A stretch of DNA of 64,000 nt from Rotaria macrura (lineage: Eukaryota; Rotifera; Eurotatoria; Philodinida; Philodinidae). The notes beneath the pieces were generated by a model that was not told the DNA's origin, made no database searches, and saw nothing but the letters and a program-made list of their open reading frames with translations. The stretch spans positions 18,011 to 82,010 of the forward strand of contig OENT01000724.1 in NCBI GenBank assembly GCA_900239685.1, in the 5' to 3' direction. Of this stretch, positions 52,559 to 63,494 are shown in pieces. The position numbers and the translations under genes were made by a program. The stretch's first letter is position 1. The number at the start of each line of letters is the position of its first letter.

Positions 52559-53287
52559 CTATAGTCTAGTTTTAATTGCGTCGAAAATTAATTCTGCCAT
52601 GCGATCATATCCAGCAGGAGTAAAATGAAGAATATCATCCCACATGTTCGGTAATGCTTTTTTGCCTCCAACAGCATGATAAGATATTGCTTTATCAAGA
52701 TCAACTAAACTAACTCTGCTTTTATGTATACTGGTAGCAGCAAAATCTCGAATCATGCTATTCAAAGCTTGTCTATTGTGATCACTATTATTGTTTGGTG
52801 AATGCAGTTTATTTTCGATAACTGTCATTATTGCCAAGTTTATTTTTTTTGATTTATGATTAAGGCACATTTCATACATTGGTAGTAAGCCATCCTTGAA
52901 AATCAGTACAGATCGTGTACCCTTCATTAAATCATTGGTACCACCTAAGATAATAACCCAATCATATGATGCATTTTTTTCCAACAGACCACGTAGTCTG
53001 TTAACCATGTTTGGTAAAACTAGATCACCACTCAGTCCTTTTTCAGATACGTTTACAGGAATGTTAGCTGAGTTGAATAATTGCTTAAGATGAGTCGCAT
53101 ATGGATGAAAAGCCCGACCACCATTATAGTAACCAGCTGTAAGAGAATCCCCAAAAGCAAGAATCTGCAATGGTGATAACTGTTGTGGTCGTCTTAGAAG
53201 TAGTGCAACTGTAGCAAAAGTGATAAAAATCAAAAGCAAGATAATATTGTGTTTTCCAACACGGAGTATTGTTTCTTTTTTAACCAT
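52559..53287 (-). CDS. Intronless SGNH/GDSL-type hydrolase with N-terminal membrane anchor
   Basis: SGNH hydrolases cleave ester bonds of lipids, acyl groups or acetylated sugars; the substrate here is unknown. One exon of 242 aa. Residues 13-31 form a hydrophobic signal-anchor. Block I is AFGDSLTAGYY with the nucleophile Ser48. Block II glycine lies in GLSGD (about 84-88), block III is GGTND (115-119), and block V is DDILHFTPAGY with the Asp218-x-x-His221 pair, so the catalytic set is complete. The lack of introns contrasts with nearly every other gene here. Together with similarity in layout to bacterial and fungal single-domain hydrolases, this suggests acquisition by horizontal transfer or retroposition. 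It is followed by AATAAA at 52430-52425. Confidence 0.9.
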   Translation of the reverse strand: MVKKETILRVGKHNIILLLIFITFATVALLLRRPQQLSPLQILAFGDSLTAGYYNGGRAFHPYATHLKQLFNSANIPVNVSEKGLSGDLVLPNMVNRLRGLLEKNASYDWVIILGGTNDLMKGTRSVLIFKDGLLPMYEMCLNHKSKKINLAIMTVIENKLHSPNNNSDHNRQALNSMIRDFAATSIHKSRVSLVDLDKAISYHAVGGKKALPNMWDDILHFTPAGYDRMAELIFDAIKTRL

Positions 53288-54440
53288 TGGTATCTGAAAG
53301 AAAATTGTTTGTGATGTGCTCTTGGTTTACATTAAAAGTGCTTCTATTTTTTTTTCTTTCTTTCATTCTTTTATACATCGTGTCGAAAAAATTTACCACG
53401 TGTGCTTACGGCTTCAATGCGTGTATTCGACAAATCATATATTTTTCTCATGTATTTTTGCAAATTCAATCAATCGAATCCAATCTATGAATCAGACCAC
53501 AGCACATTGATAAGTTTAGAACGAATACCAGATTAGGAAAAAAGAATTTCCAGCCAAAATGAAATTCGAAACTTCCAAGTACACAAGTACATAGATGGCA
53601 TGTCAAGATCTAAAAACAAAAGCAATTTACATGGCCGCTCGTGGGAAACGTGTATCCCAGTAATGTACACAAATAAATACCATGTCCTTGGGAGAAAAAG
53701 AAAATCTAGCGTATTCTCTTGATAGGTGCAAATTATGCATAGGCTCGAATCTGCTCGGTTTCATTATGTTTATTTCATGTTTGTGCTCTAAATATTGCCA
53801 CTCATGCATAAAATCATAATGTAAGATGAAATGAAGTAGTACAAGATAGTTTTGTACATTTCATAGTCTATAGCTTTGACATAAATCAATAGAATCATTC
53901 TGTCGTGTCATTGTCGTCAAATGAAGGCAATCGTATTTTTCGATTTATCCATGAAATGTCTAGTTCGAGCTCGAAAACAAATACAGGTTGACTTTCTTGG
54001 TGTCAATACGAAGATAAATCAATCATTCATATATATATGTATATATATATATATATGTACAGTAAGGTATCAAACTCTTCGACGATCTCATCATGGAATT
54101 TCTTGAAACCATGTGTCACGAAGTTTCTGTAGGGATTTTTCAAGAATTCCTAGAAAGTTAGGAAAGGTCTCAATATAATTTCTTTTTGCCTTAAATGACG
54201 TAAGTATTCTTGGACTAGGAGAAAATATTTGGATACCAGAATCGTCCTACCAAAACAAAAGAAACGACGAAAGCTTTACAGTAACAGAGATACGGCAATT
54301 GATTCCCGCAACTGCTGCTCATTGAATGAACTTCCCATTTAGAGTGTCAAACAGTATGTTATCGAGATCAAACAGCAAGACACAGCTGAGGGCAGAGCCA
54401 ACAGTACCCATGTAAGAATATTAGGTAGAAACAAACTTTT

Positions 54441-54605
54441 TAGTATTATCAAAAGTTGTTTTTCAACAGATAAAAGTACGTAACTTAAAAAAGAACCTTT
54501 TCCAGTATTTTCAATACTTCTAGACTGAAAAGTATAGAAAATACTCAAAAAAAGGTTCACTGTTAAGTATTTTTGTCTGCTGAAAAACAACTTTTGAAAG
54601 TACTA
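54441..54605. mobile_element. ~165-bp foldback / MITE-like hairpin
   Basis: Two imperfect inverted arms of about 80 bases fill the whole interval. The outer part TAGTA...AAAAGTTGTTTTTCAACA pairs with TGCTGAAAAACAACTTTT...TACTA. The inner part AGTATTTTCAATACTTCTAG pairs with CTGAAAAGTATAGAAAATACT. It has no coding capacity. The size and full-length symmetry are typical of a non-autonomous foldback element. I could not define a target-site duplication. Confidence 0.6.
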
Positions 54606-54840
54606 CAGAGTTATTCTGTGCCTAGTTTTTTTGCATGCGTCGTTGACCATGAACGAATTACAGAAGTAAAACAAAAAGCCTTGTCTCTGTCGGGTATTTT
54701 AACATACAGACGAGGACTACAAGCGAATTATATTCATCGAAGAAGCTTGCTGCTAGTTATTCAGCAAACAACACTTACCGATGGTCGAAGAATGAAAGGA
54801 TCGACGTTCAGTGAATAATGAAGAACACAAAGAATGCAAT

Positions 54841-54875
54841 GGGTGTGAGTGGGGGTGTGGGTGAATGTGGGAGTG
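54841..54875 (+). repeat. Telomere-like G-rich tract, upstream 1
   Basis: A degenerate run of GGGTGTGAGTGGGGGTGTGG type, with a period of about 6. Compare the TGTGGG telomeric repeat reported for Adineta. Confidence 0.55.
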
Positions 54876-55628
54876 AATTTCGGTATCGGCTTGAGTGTTA
54901 TCTAGGGTATGGTTCCTGCACTGATGCAGGAACACCACACATACGCAGCCACACGCCTTATGTATATCTGTATGTTCTCTTCACTGCGCCCATGCGAACA
55001 CGCCCGCACTCAAATAGGTGCGTGCTGTGAGCTCACACGCGGACGAAAAGATTATATAAAAGATAGCTTGGCTTTTGTTTCGAAAGTATAACAGAATGCA
55101 TGTACATAGAAAGAGTCGCTTAATCCAATAGTAGAATTCCTAGGTTTGGGTTCTGCTGACGGTCTTCCTTACTGATGAGTTGGTAAAATGGGGAGTTTCA
55201 TTTAAGAGTCAAATTGATAAAGTAGGTGTTTCTAACGATTTCAAAGCTAGAAATGAATTCTCACTGTTCGTCATGGGAAATTGGTGTTGCTGCTAAAAAT
55301 GGCAGCCCATCTCAGGTCTACATGCTGCGAAGCCACTCTCTAGTAAGCCCGATGTTATCAAGCATCACTTTCCCCCATATACTTCTGTCTCGTCAGTGAT
55401 AGTTCATTTTTGAGTAAAGTCTTAGAAAGACCACTTTTATGCGTTCTTCTCTTCTGCGATGATATTTATCTCTACTCGCCAGTGTTGATGACATTCAGAT
55501 CATAAGATAACGCCGACTCATCTTTCACGTTACTGTTTCTGACATATAGCTTCAGACATGCATACATTATTGCAAACGAAATTGAGCAGCCAGTTCTGCA
55601 ATATAGCAGCAGCAACGTCACAAAAAAC

Positions 55629-55660
55629 TGGGGCGGGGTGTGTGGGCGTGAGTGTGGATG
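55629..55660 (+). repeat. Telomere-like G-rich tract, upstream 2
   Basis: A GGGGCGGGGTGTGTGGGCGT-type run, again with six-base spacing of GTGGG units. Confidence 0.5.
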
Positions 55661-56148
55661 CAAATCTTCTTCTCATCTTCACCCACAATCACACTCTTGA
55701 CACTTATTTCGCGAAAACCTCTCGAAAACAGCAGAATGTCATCCTGAAAATTTTATCATTGCCATCTTGGCTTATCTCCAGCATATCCTAAAAATTTCAC
55801 CCAACTTATAGTTTATTGGACAAAGTCGAGCTTTGGCAAGAGTGATGGTCCTTAATTAGATGATTTTGACGACAGAAATTTTCCAGAATCATTGCCATTC
55901 CAAACTTTTGTGCTTCTGCCCACCTATGCTAATATACGTCAATATTTGTCTTCATAACTCTTTATATACTCGTATTTTATTCTTTAATGTTGCCAAGTCA
56001 TGTCTTTTTTGGTTGGGTACGTGACAAGTCCTATATGATTGTATAGCATAGAGACAGATAAAGTATGCAGTCCCCAGTTTACCGCTGACATCGTGTCGAT
56101 GCTACAGTTTCCGAGCGTGATTACTGCAATGTAAGTATCTGCACGCAA

Positions 56149-59100
56149 ATGCTACAGTACTGGCAGACGAATATAAAAATGCTTGTTTGGTATCTACTTC
56201 TTCAATACGAACCCTTTACGGCAGCTGTTTCTTATCGCCTCTATTATAGGTTTGATCGCTTGACAGGCAATGCGTATGATTGCATTTATGCTGATGAGGG
56301 CAATATTTTTTTCGAGACAACTTTCGGCGGACACTCTAATTTGCACGACCGACCAATAGAGCATATTTATCCATTTTGTCTCGTTACAGAGTATTCTAAT
56401 ATGATTGATCAGCTATGCTCTCTGAATAATCACAAAGTTTGGTCATTCAAAGAACTAAGACAGGAAAATATTCAGGCCAACGATCTCTTTAGTTGGCATG
56501 TGCCAATTGGAGCTATTGATGAATACGAACACTTTCTGAGAACGGAAAACGATGATTTGAGTAACTTAACTATTTGCAATTGCACTGATGAAATACACTT
56601 TGGTTTGCAATGCCAATATTCATTTGATCTAGGAAGCGGACCGTTCGAAGATCTGCTCAAACACCATTTTGCCAATTTGCAAAAGATCAAACTCGATGAG
56701 GCAGTTACGATGAACAACGCAGATGTTACTTGCTATCGACGAGATGCATCGTGTGCTGATGGTTGTCTTGACTGGCGCCAAATATGTAATGAAATAGTTG
56801 ATTGCATCGATGGTCAAGACGAAATTAATTGTGACCTGCTCGAGTTCAACGAATGTGGTGATGAGGAGTATCGATGTCGATCGGGACATTGTATACCGCT
56901 AACATTTGCATTTGACATGATACCTGATTGTGCTGATGCCAGCGATGAGCAGGAAATTCCCACAGTGAACAATGGACGTCTAATTACATGTTACCGAATA
57001 GTTCCGAACATGCTTTGTGACGATTATAATGATGCTTGGATGATGTTTCCATGTGGCTTTGGACAGTCAATTGATACTCCGTTACTTACCTGCGAGAATC
57101 AACGACATATTCGTACCCTAAAGGGTTATTATGCTGGTAATAATACACAATGCTGGCAGTACTTCATATGCGCGCAATATTTCGACTTTTTATTTCCATC
57201 CTTAGTCAACTGTACTGAACTCTGCAGTGATACTGGTGACTGTTGGCCGCTTTTACCGTTTGTATGTCCTAAAGATACGATAATTTTTCCACCGAATCCC
57301 ATTATGCTTCACCCTTTTGTTTATCTTCTGTACTGGACAAACGGAAACGGAACGCGATTTCTACCTGCATTTATATGTTACACGCAATGTGACCATATTT
57401 ATCCACCCAGTTCAAGTCGACATGGCTATTCTTGTCGCGCATTTAGTGAATTTCAGCAAGCACCATTTACTATGTCGACGGAATTACATAATATATTTGC
57501 TGCTATTTTCCGTCTGTTTTCTGGATGCATTACTAAAACTAATACCAATAGCATTGCTTTGACCTTTCAATGTCCAATCACAAAACACACAGTTTCTCAG
57601 TATCGTATTAGAGACGGCTACGAAGACTGTTATCAGAACTTAGATGAAGATATCAATACAACGAACTGTTCAAGAAATTTGACACAAATATTTAAATGTT
57701 GGACAAACCCTGATCAATGTATCTCCAGACGATTACTCCAAGACCATGTGATTGATTGTTCAGATCGCTCTGACGAGTTGTACCCTCTATATTGTGTCTA
57801 TGGAACAGAGCGAGCATGTGACTACGTACGTGGTCAGTATCGGCCGACAACAATCTACTATCAGTTTAAGGTATTAATTAATCGTATGGGTATATACCAG
57901 ATTCATATAGAAAAAATATTTCGATGGAAACAGTTGACCGCAGATGTGTTGTCAGCGGAACTAGTCCCGAAATCATGATTTTTTCATGTATTTGATGTCG
58001 GCTTGAGAGCATGGAACCCAGTTGAAACTTATTCAAGAATGATATTCTAACTAAATGATGACTTTCCATGCAAGAAAAGTTCCTTGAGAGCTCGCAAAAA
58101 ATATTTTTCCTGATCTTTCCCGAGAGTATGTCTCCTTCAAGGAATGTTCCATAATTTAAAGTATCACAGAATGCTACGTCGGATGTCATCGACAAATTGA
58201 AAACTTGATCGAAGAATACCTATCCGTCTAAGAGTTAGAATATATTGAAGTTTTGCTAAAATTTTAGCTACCTTGAGCAAAACTTGAGAACGCTATAATT
58301 CTTGGATGACATCTAAACAACAGGGACCACGCCTGATAAAGATCGAGATCTGATCATGTGTGGGTCGAATCCAAACATAAATAAAAAACGGTCATGTGTT
58401 TTTACATCTGTGTATTCCACTTCGATTTTGAGGCAAGGATAAAAACGACAATCGATTGATTTCATTGAATTATTATCTGTCCAATTTTGCGTTCATACTC
58501 ATGTCTGATAATCGTTCCTCTATGCCCTTCAGAAGTTTCTTCCTCAGTTTGTAGAGTACTAGTAGATACGTCATGATTAACTCTATAAAATACATAGCCG
58601 TCGTACGCACGTAGAATGTTCCTTAGGGTGAAATATAGCACCTCAATGAGTTACTAAAAATCCAGAAAGTGTAAAGAATCTCCTGTTTTGCCTAGAATAA
58701 GTCACATGTTTTCTGCCTTTTAACAGGACATGTGCGACAATGTAGAGCATCATCCGCCGTTTACTCAGTATTCCAATGCTACGGACGAGACTGATTGCGA
58801 AGACTTTTGGTGTTTGTCATCAGTGTCAACGCTATGCAACGGGTACTGGGATTGCGCCGATGGTCGAGACGAATTAAATTGTTCTTCATATACAACGTTC
58901 CCTATTCAAATCCAACCAGTACTTCTAACGAATATCAGTGGTTGCGACGCTCTTGAGCATTTTTGTATTCATGTTTCTAATGAATCAAGGAGTACCACGC
59001 GCTCTTGCCTACATATTTCACACGCAGGCGATGGAACAGTGGATTGCTGGGGTGCAAGTGATGAACGCAGAAGTGTTTGCAGTTATGCAATTGGTCTGAC

Positions 59101-61870
59101 TGTTCCAATTAGACCTTATCTCTGTGCGGGAACCAACAAGAAATGCATACATGTGAATGCTATTTGCGATGGACGTGTGGATTGCCCCGTTGGAGATGAC
59201 GAAAAACTATGTGACTGGCTTCCACCGCAGTCCAATAACATATTCTTTTCCTGTCGTAATGGAACTCGCCTCCCTAGAAGAAATCAGTGCAACAATCGAA
59301 TAGAATGTCCGGAGGGCGAAGATGAGTGGCTTTGTGATTTACTGGCTCTTCGGCGGCCAATAGAACGCCGATTTAACGTAGTAATTTTCCCATTATATCC
59401 CTTAAATCTTTCCAGTGTCATCAAACAATCTGCCCATCACACAGAAGAACGCTTACTTTCTTCGTCGTTTACCCCGTCTGATAGGTATTGCAATCGAGGG
59501 TTTCCTATTTATGATGGTCAATACCGTCGTTGCCTCTGCCCACCTAGCTACTGGGGGAAACGCTGTGAAAATCAACGGGAACGTGTTTCAGTCATTTTTC
59601 AAGTCGATTCGTCCTCATCTCGCCAAAGAGACTTCGCGATCAAATTCGTCTTCTATCTTCTTGACGTCGACTCATTAGAAATCTTAGCGGAAGACGAAGT
59701 TCTTCACATTCCTTACTTTCATTCAGCTTACAAGCACTTGCTTTCAATGACTTCCAATGGGACGCGTAACTTGACTATTCGGATCGACGCGTTCGAGGTC
59801 AATATGCAACAGGTTGTTGCCTATCTAACATCATGGAAGTTCACGCTCGACTTCTCATTCTTACCCGTGCGCCGCCTGGTTTTCAAACTCTCTATGCGTA
59901 ATATTGAGAATAATGAACTTCGAACACGATCCGGCTGCAATCTATGTGACCATGGACAATGTTTAGCTTTCCAGAATTCTGACGACATATTTTGTTTATG
60001 TGACAATAATTGGACTGGTGCAAACTGCAACACTCCTTTTCTCTGCGCTAAGGGTGCTCGAACTCTAAGTTTGCATAGATGTTTGTGCCCAAGGAATCGT
60101 CACGGTAGCCGATGTTTTGTCCCGAATATCGCTGATTGTCATTGTCTCAACGATGGTACGTGCATGCCGCTGGATGCCCGTATAGGAAAAAGCATGTGCT
60201 TGTGTCCAGATGCCTTCTTTGGTGAACGGTGTGAACACCGACACGCTAGTATAACACTTTCTATCTTCGGCAAAGATCAACCCCAAAGCATACCTGCCAT
60301 TCTTATCCAGTTTGTGGATCTAGATGCCTATCAAACAGCAAATTTCAAAAATACGTTTCTATTTGAACGTCTCTCAACTAGTCGACCACTTTTTGTGAAT
60401 CACGTGGATAACAGAGATTTACCATTAATGGCATTCGCCAAAGTGTTCTACAGTATATCCGTAGATGACTACGCTTACTATCTTCTACTTTACATGCCTT
60501 CAGAAGAGACAAGCCGCAAATCGTATCCGAAACATGTGTGGACACAACTCGAAGAAAGCCAACGATGCTCTCATGTGCGTGATATGGCTGTTTTCAAATC
60601 GTTGATTAATATCTTGTCATATGAATATGGCAAACGTATAAAATATTATTTACGTGCATGTTATGAGAACACCACAATTTGCTTTCACGATGAACTTTAT
60701 ATGTGCTTTTGTCCACATAGTACCGATGGAACAGGGAACTGTGTCCTATATGACCATACTCGGGAGAAATGTCATGAGCCGAGCTACTGTCTCAATGGAG
60801 GTATGTGTATCGAAAATCGGCGTGACGGAACTGTTGATTTTGTTTGCCTATGTCCGGGATGCCATTATTATGGAGCGCTATGTCAATTTTCTATTTCTAA
60901 CTACAGGCTTACACTCGATGGATTACTGGGCACTGATATTCGAACTGGCAAAACTTTGTCAGAACAATCTGGACTCATCAAAGTATGCATTGTTGTCTTG
61001 GCAAGTTTGATTGCCATTGGCGTCTTAGGAAACATAACATCCATGCTGATATTTGCCCAGGTTAAGTCTCGAGAGAATGGGTGTGGTTGGTACTTACTTG
61101 TCATGTCAATTTCGAATCAACTTGCTTTGGTATTACTGGGATTGCGGTTCGTGTATATATTGGCAACTCAAATGATTGTGTGGAGAAATCGAGTTCGGTC
61201 TCTTATCGTTTGTCAGACTCTCGAGTTTGGACTCACATTTTTTACTACTTTGTCTGATTGGCTGTCGCTTTGTGTAAGTGTAGAACGGACATGGACAGTG
61301 TCACGTGGTGCCCTATTTAATTGGAAAGTTAGCGTTCATACGGCGAAACGAGTCTGCATCATTCTTCCACTCATTCTTGCTACTGCAACTGTCCATGAAC
61401 CTTTCACTCACCGCCTCATTGAAGATCCACGCCTTGGCCGATTCACTTGGTGTGTTAGAAATTTCGAGTCAAGAAAAATGGAAACTTTTGCCTCAATCTT
61501 CACATTTGTAAACCTGATCGTTCCGTTTGTTGGGAACGGTCTTGCAACAAGTGTGCTGATATTTATCGTTACTCGACAGAGGTTAAGAATAAACAAAAGT
61601 GCAATCGGTGACTCTTTTACTGCCGTTCTTTTCCAGCAAGTTGTATACTACAAACATTTGCTTATTAGCCCAACGATGTTGTTAATACTCGCTTCCCCTC
61701 GTCTAATACTTTCGACTGCATCACTGTGCATCAACACTTCATGGCGCAACTATCTTTTTGTAACTGGATACTTTATTTCGTTTGTGCCGTTCATGACAAC
61801 GCTGATCATTTTTTTGGCTCCTTCGCCTACCTACCGGCGCGAACTGAAAGCATTTTTTCGAAACACTTGA
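56149..61870 (+). CDS. Chimeric LDLR-A / EGF / seven-transmembrane receptor
   Basis: A large cell-surface receptor of unknown ligand. Two exons (56149-57870, 58727-61870) join in phase 0 across an 856-base intron, giving 1621 aa. The extracellular part carries about six LDL-receptor class A-like modules with the acidic ends CIDGQDEINC, DCADASDE, DCSDRSDE, CADGRDELNC, CPVGDDEKLC and CPEGEDEWLC. Then come about five EGF-like modules (CLCPPSYWGKRCE, CLCDNNWTGANC, CLCPRNRHGSRC, CLCPDAFFGERCE, CLNGGMCI). From about residue 1320 there are seven hydrophobic segments: VLGN in TM1, an ERT triplet after TM3 in the place of DRY, and a short cytoplasmic end. This layout suggests a rhodopsin-like receptor. 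The start is uncertain. ATG 56179 begins a signal-like stretch. A strong GTAAGTAT donor at 56131 could instead join an upstream ATG (56099) to an acceptor at 56248. Confidence 0.85.
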
Positions 61871-61957
61871 CATCTGACGGTCCTTAATCCTATTCGAGAA
61901 AACCTATGACATTTCGACAGGAATTCGATCATGATGAGTATCGTAAATCTGCGAGGG

Positions 61958-62006
61958 TATGGGTGTGGGCGTGGGTGTGGCTGTGGCTGTGGGTGAGTGT
62001 AGGTAT
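61958..62006 (+). repeat. Telomere-like hexamer tract, downstream 1, with an inverted partner
   Basis: A clear period-6 run: GGGTGT, GGGCGT, GGGTGT, GGCTGT, GGCTGT, GGGTGA. About 22 bases later (62028-62041) the complementary strand pattern CACCCACACCCC occurs, so the two can pair as a hairpin. Confidence 0.65.
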
Positions 62007-62218
62007 GATTGCCACTGCTTTCTTTTACGACACCCACACCCCAAATATATGCATGCTATACGATATTGAATGTGATAAAACTCTGGTCTAATGATGATCA
62101 TTCAAGTTTATTTCGAATTGCTCGGTTCGGTGATCCCACTTTCATTGTAGCACTATTACGATAGATCGATCATCACCATGCATGTATACGTACGCATGTA
62201 GATGAAACCATATATCAA

Positions 62219-63007
62219 ATGAATTTGTTGACGGCACCCATATTGAAATGTGAAATCAGAGAATTATTGAAATATTTGATGCATGAACAAATCAACGAAG
62301 ATACATTACGTAAACCCCCCTCCCCTATATTAGAAGATCCCCCTACAGAAAAAGTTCGTCCGACGTAATAGAAGACCCCTTAAATTAATTAATTTTTTGC
62401 TAATTATGGACTTTAATTAGTGTTTTTCCATCAAAATATGATTGGCTGGTAGGGTTTTCAGTCGGAAATATTAAGAGAATGTGTTCACAATGATAATGAC
62501 ACCCTTTAAACGCTGAAAATCCTGATGGGAATCCGGAAAATAGCTTTAGTTTTCTGGAAAACCTTTTAAATTAAATATTGGGAAAAAATTTGGTTCTTAA
62601 TAGAAGACCCCTCTGGAAAATTTTTACGCTAGAACATAATAGAAGACCCGGCGTCTTTTACTGTAGGGGGAGTTTAGAAAAGCTACGCTCTTCTATGAAT
62701 TACAAAAACATCTTGTTGAAGAATTAATTCATTTTTTTCCGAGCCATCATTAACAGACAAGAACAATTATGATGATGAACAGATCAATGAAAAAACGTTT
62801 ATTAGACAATCTAATTTGAATTGTCATCTCAAAATTGTTCATCAATTTTTGATATTGTTCAACGATTATGAGATGAAAAAATATGATATCGATCTGAAAA
62901 TTCGATTTCTATTTCCAGCATTACTCGTCAAGTTACTATTCGATCTATTCTTATTAGTTAGATTTCATCGAACCAAAACAATCATTCTCCATGTTTTTAC
63001 CACGTGA
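62219..63007 (+). pseudogene. Decayed coding sequence interrupted by an inverted-repeat element
   Basis: A frame opens at ATG 62219 (MNLLTAPILKCEIRELLKYL) and runs to TLR at about 62311, where a C-rich inverted-repeat element begins. Past the element, from about 62681, a protein-like frame continues with ATLFYELQKHLVEELIHFF and then stops. A further protein-like stretch at 62816-63007 ends the region. I do not recognise the family. The break by the element plus later stops suggests a dead gene. Confidence 0.35.
62339..62670. mobile_element. ~330-bp non-autonomous element with terminal inverted repeats
   Basis: The left end CCCCCTACAGAAAAAG (62339-62354) and the reverse complement of the right end (62655-62670) agree at 15 of 16 bases. 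Outside these, TAAAC and GTTTA also mirror each other, so the true ends may be about 62311 and 62676, with a small extra piece on the left. Inside, the motif AATAGAAGACCC occurs three times in direct orientation, at about 62367, 62599 and 62638. A related AGAAGATCCCC lies at the left edge. No open frame was seen. This looks like a MITE-type DNA element. Confidence 0.6.
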
Positions 63008-63490
63008 GTTCAATTGAATGAATTCTCTCTATTTTATGAAAGACAATCTTCGAAGAGTGTTCGTCAGTGTCATGCCGTCAGTATTTTGGATTCGTACTAT
63101 TCAAGAGAGAATCCTTCCATAAGTTAAATCACTTTTTAACCAAGACTATGTTTATCAAGGGTGTGTAGGTGTGGGTGTATGTGTAAATGATATCCGTATC
63201 TTCCCACATCTACACCCTATATTATACTCACACCCTAAAAGACTTCCAAAATGGACTTTCTATGAAATAAAATCAATATTTGATAAAAGTAGCTATTCTT
63301 TCTGAAATAAATATCCATGTACATATGCTTCAACAAAATATAAATGCCATATTTTTCTTAAATAAATGTTCCAAAGGAAATCTCAATAAATAGAGTGCCC
63401 GTGTCTCTTAATTCATATATTTAAACAAACACTACATAATCATGACAGCTATTGGTATTATATTAACACTTATTTAACCCATTTAATCAG
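63008..63490. other. Intergenic region with a second downstream G-rich inverted pair
   Basis: No coding sequence was seen. It contains the G-rich tract at 63159-63186 and its inverted partner at 63202-63235. Confidence 0.5.
63159..63235. repeat. Telomere-like tract, downstream 2, as an inverted pair
   Basis: GGGTGTGTAGGTGTGGGTGT at 63159-63178 is followed after a short spacer by CCCACATCTACACCCT near 63203-63218 and CTCACACCCT near 63226-63235. The two sides are complementary enough to form a hairpin. Confidence 0.55.
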
Positions 63491-63494
63491 ATTC

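Larger units (their letters stand above)
53288..56098. other. Accessory intergenic region with hairpin and G-rich tracts
   Basis: Between the hydrolase (minus) and the receptor gene (plus). It contains an (AT)n tract at about 54030-54058, a large hairpin at 54441-54605, a perfect 9-base palindrome (GTTCCTGCA-CTGA-TGCAGGAAC) near 54911-54932, and G-rich GTGGGTG-type tracts at 54841-54875 and 55629-55660. Open frames here are short and have no recognisable domain. Confidence 0.5.

Noticed and set aside
58363-58378. GGGTCGAATCC, similar to a tRNA B box
   Set aside because: No A box or cloverleaf could be built around it, and it lies inside the receptor intron. I found no convincing tRNA or rRNA gene in the window.
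58727-61870. Opposite-strand and alternate-frame ORFs within the receptor exons
   Set aside because: They are shadows of the long cysteine-rich frame and contain no domain of their own.
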